From assembly GCF_002113125.1 (NCBI RefSeq), contig NZ_NEJP01000019.1:62001-126000 (forward strand): a stretch of 64,000 bases of DNA, read 5' to 3'. A program made the translations under genes and the position numbers. This stretch comes from Pseudomonas sp. B20(2017) (GTDB taxonomy: Bacteria > Pseudomonadota > Gammaproteobacteria > Pseudomonadales > Pseudomonadaceae). The notes under the pieces were generated by a model. The model was given only the letters and a program-made list of their open reading frames with translations. It did not search any database and was not told the origin of the DNA. This document shows, one piece after another, positions 8,519 to 16,232 of the stretch; position 1 is the stretch's first letter; each line of letters starts with the position of its first letter.

Positions 8519-8590
8519 ATCGTTCCCACGCTCTGCGTGGGATGCAGCCCGGGACGCTCTGCGTCCCAAAGCGGACGCAGAGTGTGTGGA
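8519..8590. repeat. Palindromic repeat block with CCCACGCTCTGCGTGGG and GGGACGCTCTGCGTCCC units
   Basis: Two adjacent perfect palindromes with the shared loop TCT are followed by a related GGACGCAGAGTGTG segment. The first unit with its GATCGTTC flank also occurs at 4945-4970 in reverse. This is a second interspersed repeat family, distinct in sequence from the GTGGGAGCGAGC REPs. Confidence 0.8.
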
Positions 8591-8600
8591 CGAGCTAGCT

Positions 8601-9218
8601 TCAGCGCTGAACGACGCGCATCTGCCCCTGTTCTTTCGGCAATACGCGTTTTGCCACCACGTAATGCTTCTCCCAGTACGGCTTGTTCAGTGTGTCGATG
8701 CTCACCGACTTGCCGCGCCGTGGGGCATGGATGAAACGGTCGTTGCCCAGGTAGATGGCAACGTGATTGACCCGACGGCTCTTGATGTTGAAGAAAATCA
8801 GGTCGCCCGGCTTCAGGTCCTTGCGTTCGACTTTCTCGCCGTGACCGCTGGCCATGGCATTCGAGGTGCGTGGCAGGTCGAACGTGGCGTCGTTGAACGC
8901 GTATTTCACCAGACCGCTGCAGTCGAAGCCTTTACTCGGGCTGCTGCCGCCCCAACGGTATGGCGTACCGAGGACGTTTACCGCACGACTCAGGACATTG
9001 CTGCTTTCCTTGGTCGCCATCGGTGGCACCAGCTTGCTGCGGCCGTTGCTGCTCAGCGTGGTGTGTTTGACCTGTTTGCCTTTGTTCGAAGGAGCAGAGG
9101 CATGGGATTTGGGGGTGAAACCGTTAACGTTTGGAAGACGTTGCTCACGATTGGTGGCGTGGGCGGCCAGTGGCATTAATAGGCAAATGGTTAGCCATGT
9201 CTTGAAAAATGGACGCAT
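8601..9218 (-). CDS. NlpC/P60 (C40) family cell-wall peptidase, exported
   Basis: The 205-residue protein has an N-terminal signal sequence (WLTICLLMPLAAHA), a Ser/Lys-rich linker, and a C-terminal NlpC/P60 domain from about residue 73. Cys100 (FDCSGLV) is the nucleophile and His152 (RVNHVAIYLG) the base; GDLIFF is typical. Such enzymes cut peptide stems of murein in the periplasm. It has no lipobox, so it is probably soluble. It is convergent with pilT and divergent from the TM2 gene. Confidence 0.9.
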   Translation of the reverse strand: MRPFFKTWLTICLLMPLAAHATNREQRLPNVNGFTPKSHASAPSNKGKQVKHTTLSSNGRSKLVPPMATKESSNVLSRAVNVLGTPYRWGGSSPSKGFDCSGLVKYAFNDATFDLPRTSNAMASGHGEKVERKDLKPGDLIFFNIKSRRVNHVAIYLGNDRFIHAPRRGKSVSIDTLNKPYWEKHYVVAKRVLPKEQGQMRVVQR

Positions 9219-9250
9219 TAGGCAGGGCTCTTGGTGTGTTAGCGCGCAAC

Positions 9251-9259
9251 TTTATAACA
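9251..9259 (-). promoter_or_regulatory. Candidate extended -10 promoter for the C40 peptidase gene
   Basis: On the minus strand the sequence TGTTATAAA fits an extended -10 (TGN plus TATAAA). It lies about 33 bases upstream of the start codon. No good -35 was found, so this is a pattern-based inference. Confidence 0.4.
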
Positions 9260-9337
9260 GCTTTTTTGTCACTTCCGAGGCCGTTGGTCGATTCAATCGG
9301 GTGCCAACGGAACCAAATAAGCGGCAAAAAGACGCAA

Positions 9338-9365
9338 TTGTCGGACAGAAGTCCGGTGCTATAAG
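9338..9365 (+). promoter_or_regulatory. Candidate sigma-70 promoter for the TM2 gene
   Basis: TTGTCG (9338-9343) and TATAAG (9360-9365) are separated by 16 bases. They match the -35 and -10 consensus at four and five of six positions. The implied leader is about 95 bases long. Confidence 0.4.
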
Positions 9366-9467
9366 GCTTTGACGGGAGACACGGTAGCATTTGCCATACG
9401 TCGGCTACCTGTAAAAAAGTCACAAAGAATTAAAGAATATTTATCTATCGCGTGTATCGAGGTCTTA

Positions 9468-9902
9468 ATGAACGGCTATCAGCTGCCCCGTGTGAAGGAA
9501 AAAGACACCCATAGCAAGGTGATCGGCTACCTGTTGTGGATTTTCGGTTTCACAGGCTCTCACCGCTTCTATTACGGCAAACCGGTGACCGGCACGATCT
9601 GGTTTTTCACCTTCGGGCTGCTGGGGATCGGCTGGCTGATCGACGTTTTCCTGATCCCGGCGATGGATCGCGAAGCCGACCTGCGATTCGCCGCGGGTCC
9701 TATCGAGTACAACGTGGCGTGGATCCTGCTGACCTTCCTCGGCGCGCTCGGCGTGCACCGGATGTATCAGGGCAAGTGGATCAGCGGGGTGGTGTACCTG
9801 CTGACCGGCGGGTTGTTCTTTCTGGGGGTGCTGTATGACTTCTGGACACTGAACGATCAGGTGTCGGTGCGTAACGCCGAAGGCAGAGGCGCTTTCCAAT
9901 AA
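9468..9902 (+). CDS. TM2 domain-containing membrane protein
   Basis: The 144-residue protein carries two copies of a TM2-type helix pair. The first is around KVIGYLLWIFGFTGSHRFYYG, the second around FLGALGVHRMYQGKWISG. In each, a G-x-H-R-(F/M)-Y motif links two hydrophobic helices. The function of bacterial TM2 proteins is unknown. The ATG at 9468 follows GAGG about ten bases upstream; the longer in-frame extension is unlikely. It is followed by a REP pair and the end of the pyr operon from the other strand. Confidence 0.88.
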   Translation: MNGYQLPRVKEKDTHSKVIGYLLWIFGFTGSHRFYYGKPVTGTIWFFTFGLLGIGWLIDVFLIPAMDREADLRFAAGPIEYNVAWILLTFLGALGVHRMYQGKWISGVVYLLTGGLFFLGVLYDFWTLNDQVSVRNAEGRGAFQ

Positions 9903-9908
9903 AGCTTC

Positions 9909-9969
9909 GCGAGCAAGCTCGCTCCCACAGGGTTCGTGGTGACCTTGTGGGAGCGAGCTTGCTCGCGAT
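9909..9969. repeat. REPIN, inward GTGGG arms, short spacer
   Basis: Two inverted copies of the GCGAGCTTGCTCGC REP stem have their CCCACA/TGTGGG ends facing each other across a spacer of about 16 bases. It separates the convergent TM2 and pyrC' genes. Confidence 0.9.
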
Positions 9970-9985
9970 AGGGGTCAACTCGGTA

Positions 9986-11257
9986 TCAAGCCTGATGGCT
10001 GATCCGGCCATCCACCAGCGTGTAACGCACCACACCCGGCAGGCTATGGCCGAGGAAAGGGCAGTTCTCGCCTTTCGACAGCCAGGTTTCGCCAGCCACG
10101 GTCGAGGCCTTCGGATCGAATAGCACGATATCCGCCGCGCCACCCACTGCCAGTTTGCCCGCCGGCAGGCGCAGGGCCTCGGCCGGACCGGCGCTCAGGC
10201 GTGCCAGCAGGGTCGGCAGATCCAGCAGACCATCCTCCACCAGCGTCATCGCCAGCGGCAGCAACAGCTCGACGCTACTGATGCCAGGCTCGGTCGCGCC
10301 GAACGGTGCCAGTTTGGCATCGCGCTCATGGGGCTGGTGATGGCTGGAGATGGCCGAGACCACGCCGGACTTCACCGCCTCGCGCAGACCGTCGCGGTCG
10401 GCGCGGGTGCGCAGCGGCGGTTGCACGTGATACAGGCTGCTGAAGTCGATCAGCGCTTCGTCCGTCAGGATCAGCTGATACAGGGCGACATCCGCCGTGA
10501 CTTTCAAACCACGGGCCTGGGCCTGAGCGATCAGGGCCACGCCGCGAGCGCTGGTCAGCTGGCTGAAGTGCGCACGCACGCCGGTCTGCTCGACCAGCAG
10601 CAGATCACGGGCCAAGGCCACGGTTTCAGCGGTTTCTGGAATGCCCGGCAGGCCGAGGAAACTGGCGGTGGCGCCTTCGTGGGCCAGGCCACCGTCGGCC
10701 AGGTCGTGATCCTGGGAGTTGAAAATCACCGTCAGGTCAAAGGTCGCCGCGTACTCCAGCGCCCGGCACAGGGTACGGGTGTTGCGGAAGCTCTCCAGGC
10801 CGTTGCCGAACGCCACGCAACCGGCGTCGCGCAGGGCCACCAGTTCTGCAAGCTGTTCGCCATCCAGACCTTTGCTCAGCGCGCCGATCGGGAACACTTT
10901 GGTGTTGCCGGCCTCGCGGGCGCGGTCGAGGATCAGCTCGGCCACGGCGGAAGTGTCGAGCACCGGTCTGGTCTTCGGCGGGCAGCACAGGCTGGTCACG
11001 CCGCCGGCCGCAGCCGCGCGGGTTTCGCTGGCGATGGTGCCTTTGCGGCTGTAGCCCGGCTCGCGCAGGGCAACGTTCAGGTCTACAAGGCCGGGAGCGG
11101 CGACGAGGCCTTGGGCGTCGATGGTTTCGACGGCGCTGAAACCGGCCGGTGCAGCGCCGAGGGCGACGATCTTGCAGGCTTCAACGTGAATATCGGTGAT
11201 TTGATCCAGGCCGCTGCTTGGATCGATGACGCGGGCGCCGAGAATGCTGAGCTTCAC
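9986..11257 (-). CDS. pyrC': Dihydroorotase-like subunit PyrC', predicted non-catalytic
   Basis: This 423-residue protein has the dihydroorotase fold, but the metal-binding H-x-H of the family motif is replaced: the sequence reads VDLNVALREPG, with Asn61 and Ala63 in place of the histidines. The later D-H-A-P-H motif reads S-H-H-Q-P-H, so the catalytic aspartate is also lost. In P. aeruginosa and P. putida such PyrC' proteins form a structural complex with PyrB and another pyrC provides activity. The start is GTG at 11257, overlapping the pyrB stop by four bases. Confidence 0.93.
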   Translation of the reverse strand: MKLSILGARVIDPSSGLDQITDIHVEACKIVALGAAPAGFSAVETIDAQGLVAAPGLVDLNVALREPGYSRKGTIASETRAAAAGGVTSLCCPPKTRPVLDTSAVAELILDRAREAGNTKVFPIGALSKGLDGEQLAELVALRDAGCVAFGNGLESFRNTRTLCRALEYAATFDLTVIFNSQDHDLADGGLAHEGATASFLGLPGIPETAETVALARDLLLVEQTGVRAHFSQLTSARGVALIAQAQARGLKVTADVALYQLILTDEALIDFSSLYHVQPPLRTRADRDGLREAVKSGVVSAISSHHQPHERDAKLAPFGATEPGISSVELLLPLAMTLVEDGLLDLPTLLARLSAGPAEALRLPAGKLAVGGAADIVLFDPKASTVAGETWLSKGENCPFLGHSLPGVVRYTLVDGRISHQA

Positions 11258-12258
11258 TGGGCGTTCTCCTGCTCGAATTGACGCTGCGCTGTTTGTCCGC
11301 TCATGGCCATCGACAGCACGGCCATACGGATCGCGATGCCGTAGGTGACTTGATTGAGGATCACCGAGTGCGGGCCGTCGGCCACCGCCGACTCGATCTC
11401 CACGCCGCGGTTGATCGGCCCCGGGTGCATGACGATGCAATCGGGCTTGGCGCCGGCCAGGCGCGCGGTGGTCAGGCCGAACAGGCGGTAGAACTCGCCT
11501 TCGCTCGGCAGCAGGCCGCCGGTCATGCGCTCACGCTGCAGGCGCAGCATGATCACCACGTCGACGTCTTTCAGGCCTTCGGTCATGTCGGTGTAGACCT
11601 TCACGCCGTACTGCTCGATGCCGATCGGCAACAGGGTCTTCGGTGCGATCACGCGGATGTCCGGGCAACCGAGGGTCTTCAGGGCGAGCATGTTCGACCG
11701 CGCCACCCGCGAGTGCAGGATGTCGCCGACGATGGCCACCGAGAGGTTCTCGAAACCGCCCTTGTGGCGGCGGATGGTCAGCATGTCGAGCATGCCCTGG
11801 GTCGGGTGCGCGTGCCGGCCGTCGCCGCCGTTGATGATCGCCACCTGCGGGCAGACATGTTCGGCAATGAAGTGCGCAGCGCCGGAGTCACCGTGGCGCA
11901 CGACGAACATGTCGGCGGCCATGGCTTCCAGGTTGCGCAGGGTATCGAGCAGGGTTTCGCCCTTGCTGGCCGACGAGGTCGACACGTTCAGGGTGATCAC
12001 GTCCGCCGACAGCCGCTGGGCCGCCAGTTCGAAAGTGGTGCGGGTGCGGGTCGAGTTTTCGAAGAACACGTTGCACACGGTCTTGCCGCGCAGCAACGGG
12101 ACCTTCTTCACGGCCCGGGCACCGACTTCGAGGAACGAGTCGGCGGTGTCGAGGATTTCCGTCAGCAACTCGCGGCGCAGGCCGTCGAGCGAGAGGAAAT
12201 GGCGCAGCTGGCCCTGATCATTGAGCTGCAGCGGGCGCTTGGTATCTAGAGGCGTCAT
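11254..12258 (-). CDS. pyrB: Aspartate carbamoyltransferase catalytic subunit
   Basis: PyrB (334 residues) condenses carbamoyl phosphate with aspartate, the first committed step of pyrimidine synthesis. FFENSTRTRTTFELA is the carbamoyl-phosphate loop. NGGDGRHAHPTQGMLDM and MLRLQRERM are further active-site segments. The ATG at 12258 was chosen over an upstream in-frame ATG because it gives the family length with the Pseudomonas-type N-terminal extension MTPLDTKRPLQL. It overlaps pyrC' by four bases, consistent with the PyrB-PyrC' holoenzyme. Confidence 0.96.
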   Translation of the reverse strand: MTPLDTKRPLQLNDQGQLRHFLSLDGLRRELLTEILDTADSFLEVGARAVKKVPLLRGKTVCNVFFENSTRTRTTFELAAQRLSADVITLNVSTSSASKGETLLDTLRNLEAMAADMFVVRHGDSGAAHFIAEHVCPQVAIINGGDGRHAHPTQGMLDMLTIRRHKGGFENLSVAIVGDILHSRVARSNMLALKTLGCPDIRVIAPKTLLPIGIEQYGVKVYTDMTEGLKDVDVVIMLRLQRERMTGGLLPSEGEFYRLFGLTTARLAGAKPDCIVMHPGPINRGVEIESAVADGPHSVILNQVTYGIAIRMAVLSMAMSGQTAQRQFEQENAQ

Positions 12259-12285
12259 CGCGAGGGGGACTCTCAATAGGGCGGA

Positions 12286-12789
12286 TTAAAGGGCAAGGTC
12301 TTGCAGTTCGAGGGCCAGCTCCGGGCCGGACAGCTTGACCCGCTCGTGGGCGGCCAGCGACAGGGTCGCGCCAACCACGTTCGGGCGGATCGGCAGTTCG
12401 CCGGCGTCCAGGTCCAGCAGGCAGACCAGCGTTACGCTGGCCGGGCGGCCGTAGTCGAACAGTTCGTTCATGGCGGCGCGGATGGTCCGGCCGCTCATCA
12501 GTACGTCGTCGATCAGCACCAGATGCTGGCCTTCGATTTCGAAGGGCAGGGCGGACGGGCGCACCTGCGGGTGCAGGCCGTTCTGGCTGAAGTCGTCGCG
12601 GTAGAAGGAAACATCCAGCGTGCCCAATGGCGCGTCGCTGCCCAGCTCTGCGAGCAGGGCCTGGGCGACCCAGACGCCGCCGGTGCGGATGCCGATGTAA
12701 CGCGGTTCGCTGATATCACGCTGGGCAAGGTGCGCCTTGAGGCGGGTCGCCATCTGGCTGATCAGATCGGCGGGATTGGGCAGGCTCAT
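12286..12789 (-). CDS. pyrR: PyrR: pyrimidine regulatory protein / uracil phosphoribosyltransferase family
   Basis: The 167-residue protein has the PRPP-binding loop LVLIDDVLMSGRTIRAAMNEL of type I phosphoribosyltransferases and the PyrR N-terminal segment. In pseudomonads PyrR precedes pyrB-pyrC' and contributes to pyrimidine control; whether it binds RNA as in Bacillus is not clear. The gap to pyrB is 27 bases, so the three genes form an operon. A stable hairpin lies in the leader immediately upstream. Confidence 0.94.
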   Translation of the reverse strand: MSLPNPADLISQMATRLKAHLAQRDISEPRYIGIRTGGVWVAQALLAELGSDAPLGTLDVSFYRDDFSQNGLHPQVRPSALPFEIEGQHLVLIDDVLMSGRTIRAAMNELFDYGRPASVTLVCLLDLDAGELPIRPNVVGATLSLAAHERVKLSGPELALELQDLAL

Positions 12790-12808
12790 GGTTGCTCCTT
12801 CTTGGGGT

Positions 12809-12836
12809 CGAGCCGGTTCTCGCGAACCGGGGCTCG
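12809..12836 (-). promoter_or_regulatory. Leader hairpin upstream of pyrR
   Basis: The segment forms a near-perfect hairpin (CGAGCC and CGGTTC paired with GAACCG and GGCTCG around a GCGA loop, with one bulged base). It lies about 20 bases upstream of the pyrR start. No T run follows, so it is not a terminator. A role in pyr operon control is only inferred. Confidence 0.5.
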
Positions 12837-12846
12837 GGTTGTAACC

Positions 12847-12869
12847 AAAAGAAAAGCGCCGTAGCGCTT
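12847..12869 (-). terminator. ruvX: Rho-independent terminator after ruvX
   Basis: On the minus strand AGCGC-TACG-GCGCT is followed by TTTCTTTT directly after the ruvX stop codon. It separates the tonB-algH-ruvX series from the pyr operon, so the latter should have its own promoter or depend on read-through. Confidence 0.7.
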
Positions 12870-12870
12870 G

Positions 12871-13308
12871 TCAGGATTCAAATAGTGCGGTGTTTTCGTC
12901 GAGCCAGCCTTGCAGCAGCAGGGCGGCGGCGATGGCGTCCACCGGGTTATCGCGGTAGCTGCCTTTCTGTCCGCCGCGCACCAGTCGCTCGCCTTTGGCT
13001 TCGAAGGTCGTCAGGCGTTCGTCGTGGGTATAGAAAGGCAGGTTGAAACGGCCGTTGAGGCGCCGGGCGAATTTCTCGGCGCGGGCGCACATCTCGCTGG
13101 GCGTGCCGTCCATGTTCAGCGGCAAACCGACCACCACGGCGTCGGGTTTCCATTCCTTTATCAGGGCTTCGACCTGATTCCAGTCCGGCACACCGTTTTG
13201 CGCCTTCAAGGTGCACAGTTCGCGGGCCTGGCCGGTAATCACCTGGCCGACCGCTACGCCGATCTGTTTGGTGCCGTAGTCGAAGCCGAGGATCAGGCGC
13301 AGGGCCAT
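12871..13308 (-). CDS. ruvX: Holliday junction resolvase-like / pre-16S rRNA nuclease YqgF (RuvX)
   Basis: This 145-residue protein has the RNase H-like fold: LGFDYGTKQIGVAVG near the N-terminus, VVVGLPLNMDG in the middle and HDERLTTFEA with acidic residues later, then VDAIAAALLLQGWL. The family processes the 5' end of 16S rRNA in E. coli and is also annotated as a putative Holliday junction resolvase. Its ATG overlaps the algH stop by one base (TGATG), indicating coupling. Confidence 0.95.
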   Translation of the reverse strand: MALRLILGFDYGTKQIGVAVGQVITGQARELCTLKAQNGVPDWNQVEALIKEWKPDAVVVGLPLNMDGTPSEMCARAEKFARRLNGRFNLPFYTHDERLTTFEAKGERLVRGGQKGSYRDNPVDAIAAALLLQGWLDENTALFES

Positions 13309-13880
13309 CAGGCGTGTCCTGCCTGACTGGTCAGCAGGCTGAGGTTGATCCCCAGGTGCCTGGCCGCCGCTTCCAGGCGCAGTTCACTGCTGGTGTTGAA
13401 CAGGATGTCGGCGTCGTACGGGCAGGTCAGCCAGGCGTTGTCGGCCAGTTCGGCTTCCAGCTGACCGGCTTCCCAACCGGCATAACCGAGGGTGATGACG
13501 CTTTTGGCCGGGCCCACGCCGTCGGCGATGGCGAACAGCACGTCCTGCGAGGTCGACAGGGCCAGGTCGCCGTCCAGCTCGACGGTAGCCTGGAAGGTCT
13601 GGCCGGCCGGGTGCAGGACGAAACCGCGATCAGTCTGCACCGGGCCGCCGATGAAGATCGGCACATGCTGGCACAGCGCTGGCGGATCGATGTCCGGGCG
13701 CAATTGTTCGAGGATGTCGGCCAGATTCAGCTCTTGCGGTCGATTGACCACCAGCCCCATGGCGCCATTGGCCGTGTGCTCGACGATGTAGGTCAAGGTG
13801 TGGGCAAAGTTCGGGTCGGCCATGTGTGGCATGGCGATCAGGAAGTGATGCTTGAGGTAGCTGGGGCTGACGTTTTTCAT
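13308..13880 (-). CDS. algH: YqgE/AlgH family protein
   Basis: The 190-residue protein begins MKNVSPSYLKHHFLIAMPHM, the standard YqgE/AlgH N-terminus, and contains NGAMGLVVNRP, IFIGGPVQTDRGFVLH and GYAGWEAGQLEAEL. It is named for an effect on alginate production in P. aeruginosa; the molecular role is unknown. A longer in-frame extension upstream runs through a REP pair and is not credible, so the ATG at 13880 is used. It always accompanies ruvX in this group. Confidence 0.95.
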   Translation of the reverse strand: MKNVSPSYLKHHFLIAMPHMADPNFAHTLTYIVEHTANGAMGLVVNRPQELNLADILEQLRPDIDPPALCQHVPIFIGGPVQTDRGFVLHPAGQTFQATVELDGDLALSTSQDVLFAIADGVGPAKSVITLGYAGWEAGQLEAELADNAWLTCPYDADILFNTSSELRLEAAARHLGINLSLLTSQAGHA

Positions 13881-13944
13881 GTGCGCTAGTGTGGCGTTCG
13901 GGGGGCGAACTGACAAGCTGGAGATGCTTGCAACACTGTTCCAA

Positions 13945-14033
13945 TGTGGGAGCGAGCTTGCTCGCGAAAGCGGTGGATCAGTCACATCAATGTTGTATGA
14001 CACACCGCATTCGCGAGCAAGCTCGCTCCCACA
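13945..14033. repeat. REPIN, outward GTGGG arms, long spacer
   Basis: TGTGGGAGCGAGCTTGCTCG and its inverse flank about 43 bases that include CAATGTTGTATGACACACCGC, a spacer segment shared with the REPINs at 35361 and 48779. It lies between tonB and algH, two genes read in the same direction. Confidence 0.9.
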
Positions 14034-14049
14034 GGGGTTCTTCGGTGTG

Positions 14050-14949
14050 TCAGTTGCTCGAGAGTTTGTCACCGCGGGCGAATTTCCAGGTGCGGATGAT
14101 TTCCAGCCGGTCGATGTCCGACAGGTCGCCGGTAAACGGTGCAAACGGAGCTGCCAGTCGCACGATACGTTGCGCCGCCTGATCCAGCAGCGGCTGGCCG
14201 GAAGACTCCAGCACCAGCACTTCATACAGCGAGCCGTCGCGGTTGATCGACACCATCAGGCGCAGATTGCCGTAGATCTGCTTGCGCCGGGCTTCCTCGG
14301 GGTAATTGAGGTTGCCGATGCGCTCGACCTTCTTGCGCCATTCGTCCTTGTACCAGGCACCCTTGTCGCGCATGGTCGAGGCGGCGCTCAGGCGGTGAAT
14401 GCGCGGGCGCTTGGCGTACAGCTGTTGTTCTTTGGCCAGTTCCGCTTCGAGGCTGGCGATATCGCTGGAGAGTTGCGAACTGTCGAAAGTCGGCGCATCG
14501 ACCGTTGGTTTGGTCTCGGTCTTGGCTTCTTCTTTCTTGGTCGGCGCCTTTTTCGGTTTCGGCGCGACAGTGGTCACCGCAGCCTTGGGCGCGGCTTCCT
14601 GCACTTCCGGTTTGGCGGCCGGTGGCGGGGTGACTTTCTTGACCTGATTGTCCTGGAACGGCGCGACCTCGGTGGTCTTGGGAATCGCCTTCTTGTCGAG
14701 GGTGCCGCTGCCTTCCTGGTTTTCCTGGGCGAGGAAATCGGCCTTCGCCGGCTTCTTTTCGCTTTTGAAGGTGGCGAGGGTGATTTCCAGGGTTTTGCTG
14801 ATCTGCTTGGGCTCGACCATGGTGAAACCCACGCCGAGCAGCAGTGCCAAATGGATCAGCGCCGCAAGAAACAGGGTAAATCCGAGGCGATCGACCGGGC
14901 GCACGCCGCGGTGGGCGAGTTCAGCAGGCAGATCGGACGGAAGTGTCAT
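14050..14949 (-). CDS. tonB: Energy transducer TonB (tonB3-type locus)
   Basis: The 299-residue protein has an N-terminal membrane anchor (GFTLFLAALIHLALLLGVGF, about residues 22-42), a long Lys/Pro/Ala-rich periplasmic spacer, and a C-terminal TonB domain (YPEEARRKQIYGNLRLMV to the end). It would couple the proton-motive force to outer-membrane receptors. No exbB or exbD is nearby. The position between gshB and algH is that of tonB3 in P. aeruginosa, which has been linked to twitching motility. This fits the neighbouring pilGHIJ genes, but the functional link is inferred. Confidence 0.92.
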   Translation of the reverse strand: MTLPSDLPAELAHRGVRPVDRLGFTLFLAALIHLALLLGVGFTMVEPKQISKTLEITLATFKSEKKPAKADFLAQENQEGSGTLDKKAIPKTTEVAPFQDNQVKKVTPPPAAKPEVQEAAPKAAVTTVAPKPKKAPTKKEEAKTETKPTVDAPTFDSSQLSSDIASLEAELAKEQQLYAKRPRIHRLSAASTMRDKGAWYKDEWRKKVERIGNLNYPEEARRKQIYGNLRLMVSINRDGSLYEVLVLESSGQPLLDQAAQRIVRLAAPFAPFTGDLSDIDRLEIIRTWKFARGDKLSSN

Positions 14950-14956
14950 GACAAGA

Positions 14957-15008
14957 AAACCAACATCGCGTTTTTCACAGGCCGCGCATGATAACGCAAT
15001 GTTGGTTT
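14957..15008 (-). promoter_or_regulatory. Long imperfect inverted repeat in the gshB-tonB interval
   Basis: Arms AAACCAACATCGCG and ACGCAATGTTGGTTT pair over about 13 positions with one mismatch, around a loop of some 24 bases. On the minus strand the second arm is followed by TTTTCTTGTC. The element may be a gshB terminator, an attenuator of tonB or a dimeric operator. A TATCAT -10-like box sits in its loop. Confidence 0.5.
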
Positions 15009-15056
15009 CACGCCTTGGGCTTCAAGCATCAAGCGACAGGCTGCATGTGATGCACA

Positions 15057-16007
15057 TCAAGCTTGCAGCTTTTTCTCGATGGCATCCATCAGCAGGCCGC
15101 CGATGTCGGTGCCGAAGGCATTGTCGATTTCGCGGATGCAGGTCGGGCTGGTGACGTTGATTTCGGTCAGGTGCTCGCCGATCACGTCCAGGCCGACGAA
15201 CAACAGGCCCTTCTCGCGCAAGGTCGGGCCGACCTGGGCGGCGATCCAGCGATCCTTGTCGGTCAGCGGACGGGCTTCGCCACGGCCACCTGCCGCGAGG
15301 TTGCCACGGGTTTCGCCCTGGGCCGGAATCCGCGCCAGGCAGTAATCCACCGGCTCGCCGTCGATCATCAGGATGCGCTTGTCGCCGTCCTTGATCGCCG
15401 GCAGGTAGGCCTGGCCCATGATCTGCTGGGCGCCGAGGGCAGTCAGGGTTTCCAGGATCACCGACAGGTTCGGATCGCCGGCGCGGTGACGGAAGATCGA
15501 GGTGCCGCCCATGCCGTCCAGCGGTTTGAGGATCACGTCGCCGTGTTTGGCGGCGAACTCACGCAGCACGTCGGCGCGGCGGCTGACCACGGTCGGCGGT
15601 GTGCACTGCGGGAACAGCGTGGCGAACAGCTTTTCGTTGCAGTCGCGCAGGCTTTGCGGCTTGTTGACCACCAGCACCCCGGCGGACTCGGCCTGTTCGA
15701 GCAGGTAGGTGGAGTAGACGAACTCCATGTCGAACGGCGGATCCTTGCGCATTAGGATCACGTTCAGGTCGCTCAGCAGCGAATCCTGCTCGGTGCCCAG
15801 TTCGAACCATTTTTCCGGGTTGGCGAAGACTTTCAGCGGCTTCATCCGCGCCCGTGCCTGGCCTTCGCCCTGATAAAGGTCTTTCTGTTCCATATAGAAC
15901 AGTTCCCAGCCGCGCTTCTGCGCCGCCAGCAGCATGGCCAGCGAGCTATCCTTTTTGTAGGAAATGCTGGCGATAGGGTCCATGACAATCCCGACGCGAA
16001 CGCTCAT
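15057..16007 (-). CDS. gshB: Glutathione synthetase
   Basis: GshB (316 residues) joins gamma-glutamylcysteine and glycine using ATP. The protein starts MSVRVGIVMDPIASISYKKD and has the ATP-grasp elements VILKPLDGMGGTSIF, RNLAAGGRGEARPL-type loop, and VGLDVIGEHLTEINVTSPT, where Glu and Asn coordinate magnesium. Length is normal. It is divergent from pilG, with 225 bases between them. Confidence 0.97.
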   Translation of the reverse strand: MSVRVGIVMDPIASISYKKDSSLAMLLAAQKRGWELFYMEQKDLYQGEGQARARMKPLKVFANPEKWFELGTEQDSLLSDLNVILMRKDPPFDMEFVYSTYLLEQAESAGVLVVNKPQSLRDCNEKLFATLFPQCTPPTVVSRRADVLREFAAKHGDVILKPLDGMGGTSIFRHRAGDPNLSVILETLTALGAQQIMGQAYLPAIKDGDKRILMIDGEPVDYCLARIPAQGETRGNLAAGGRGEARPLTDKDRWIAAQVGPTLREKGLLFVGLDVIGEHLTEINVTSPTCIREIDNAFGTDIGGLLMDAIEKKLQA

Positions 16008-16232
16008 TGGGTTTTCCTCGAAAATTGGCTACCGGATCGGTATGAAAAAAGTGCCGCCAGAGTGGCGCCGGGCGGGTTTTCGGTCAAGGAAAAACCCGTC
16101 GATAGATTGGATCAGGAGACTGTGCTAAAAAGGCTGCCATGTCGTGCTGGCCCTTGAGCATCAAGGGTTTCCAGCCATTACGCATCGCAAAACGGACAAA
16201 TTGATTCGCAAAGGCGACGGTAGAGCCCCCTT

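Noticed and set aside
12790..12870. Bacillus-type PyrR attenuator
   Set aside because: The hairpin lacks the PyrR loop consensus, and no terminator/antiterminator pair precedes pyrR. The only T-tailed stem belongs to ruvX.
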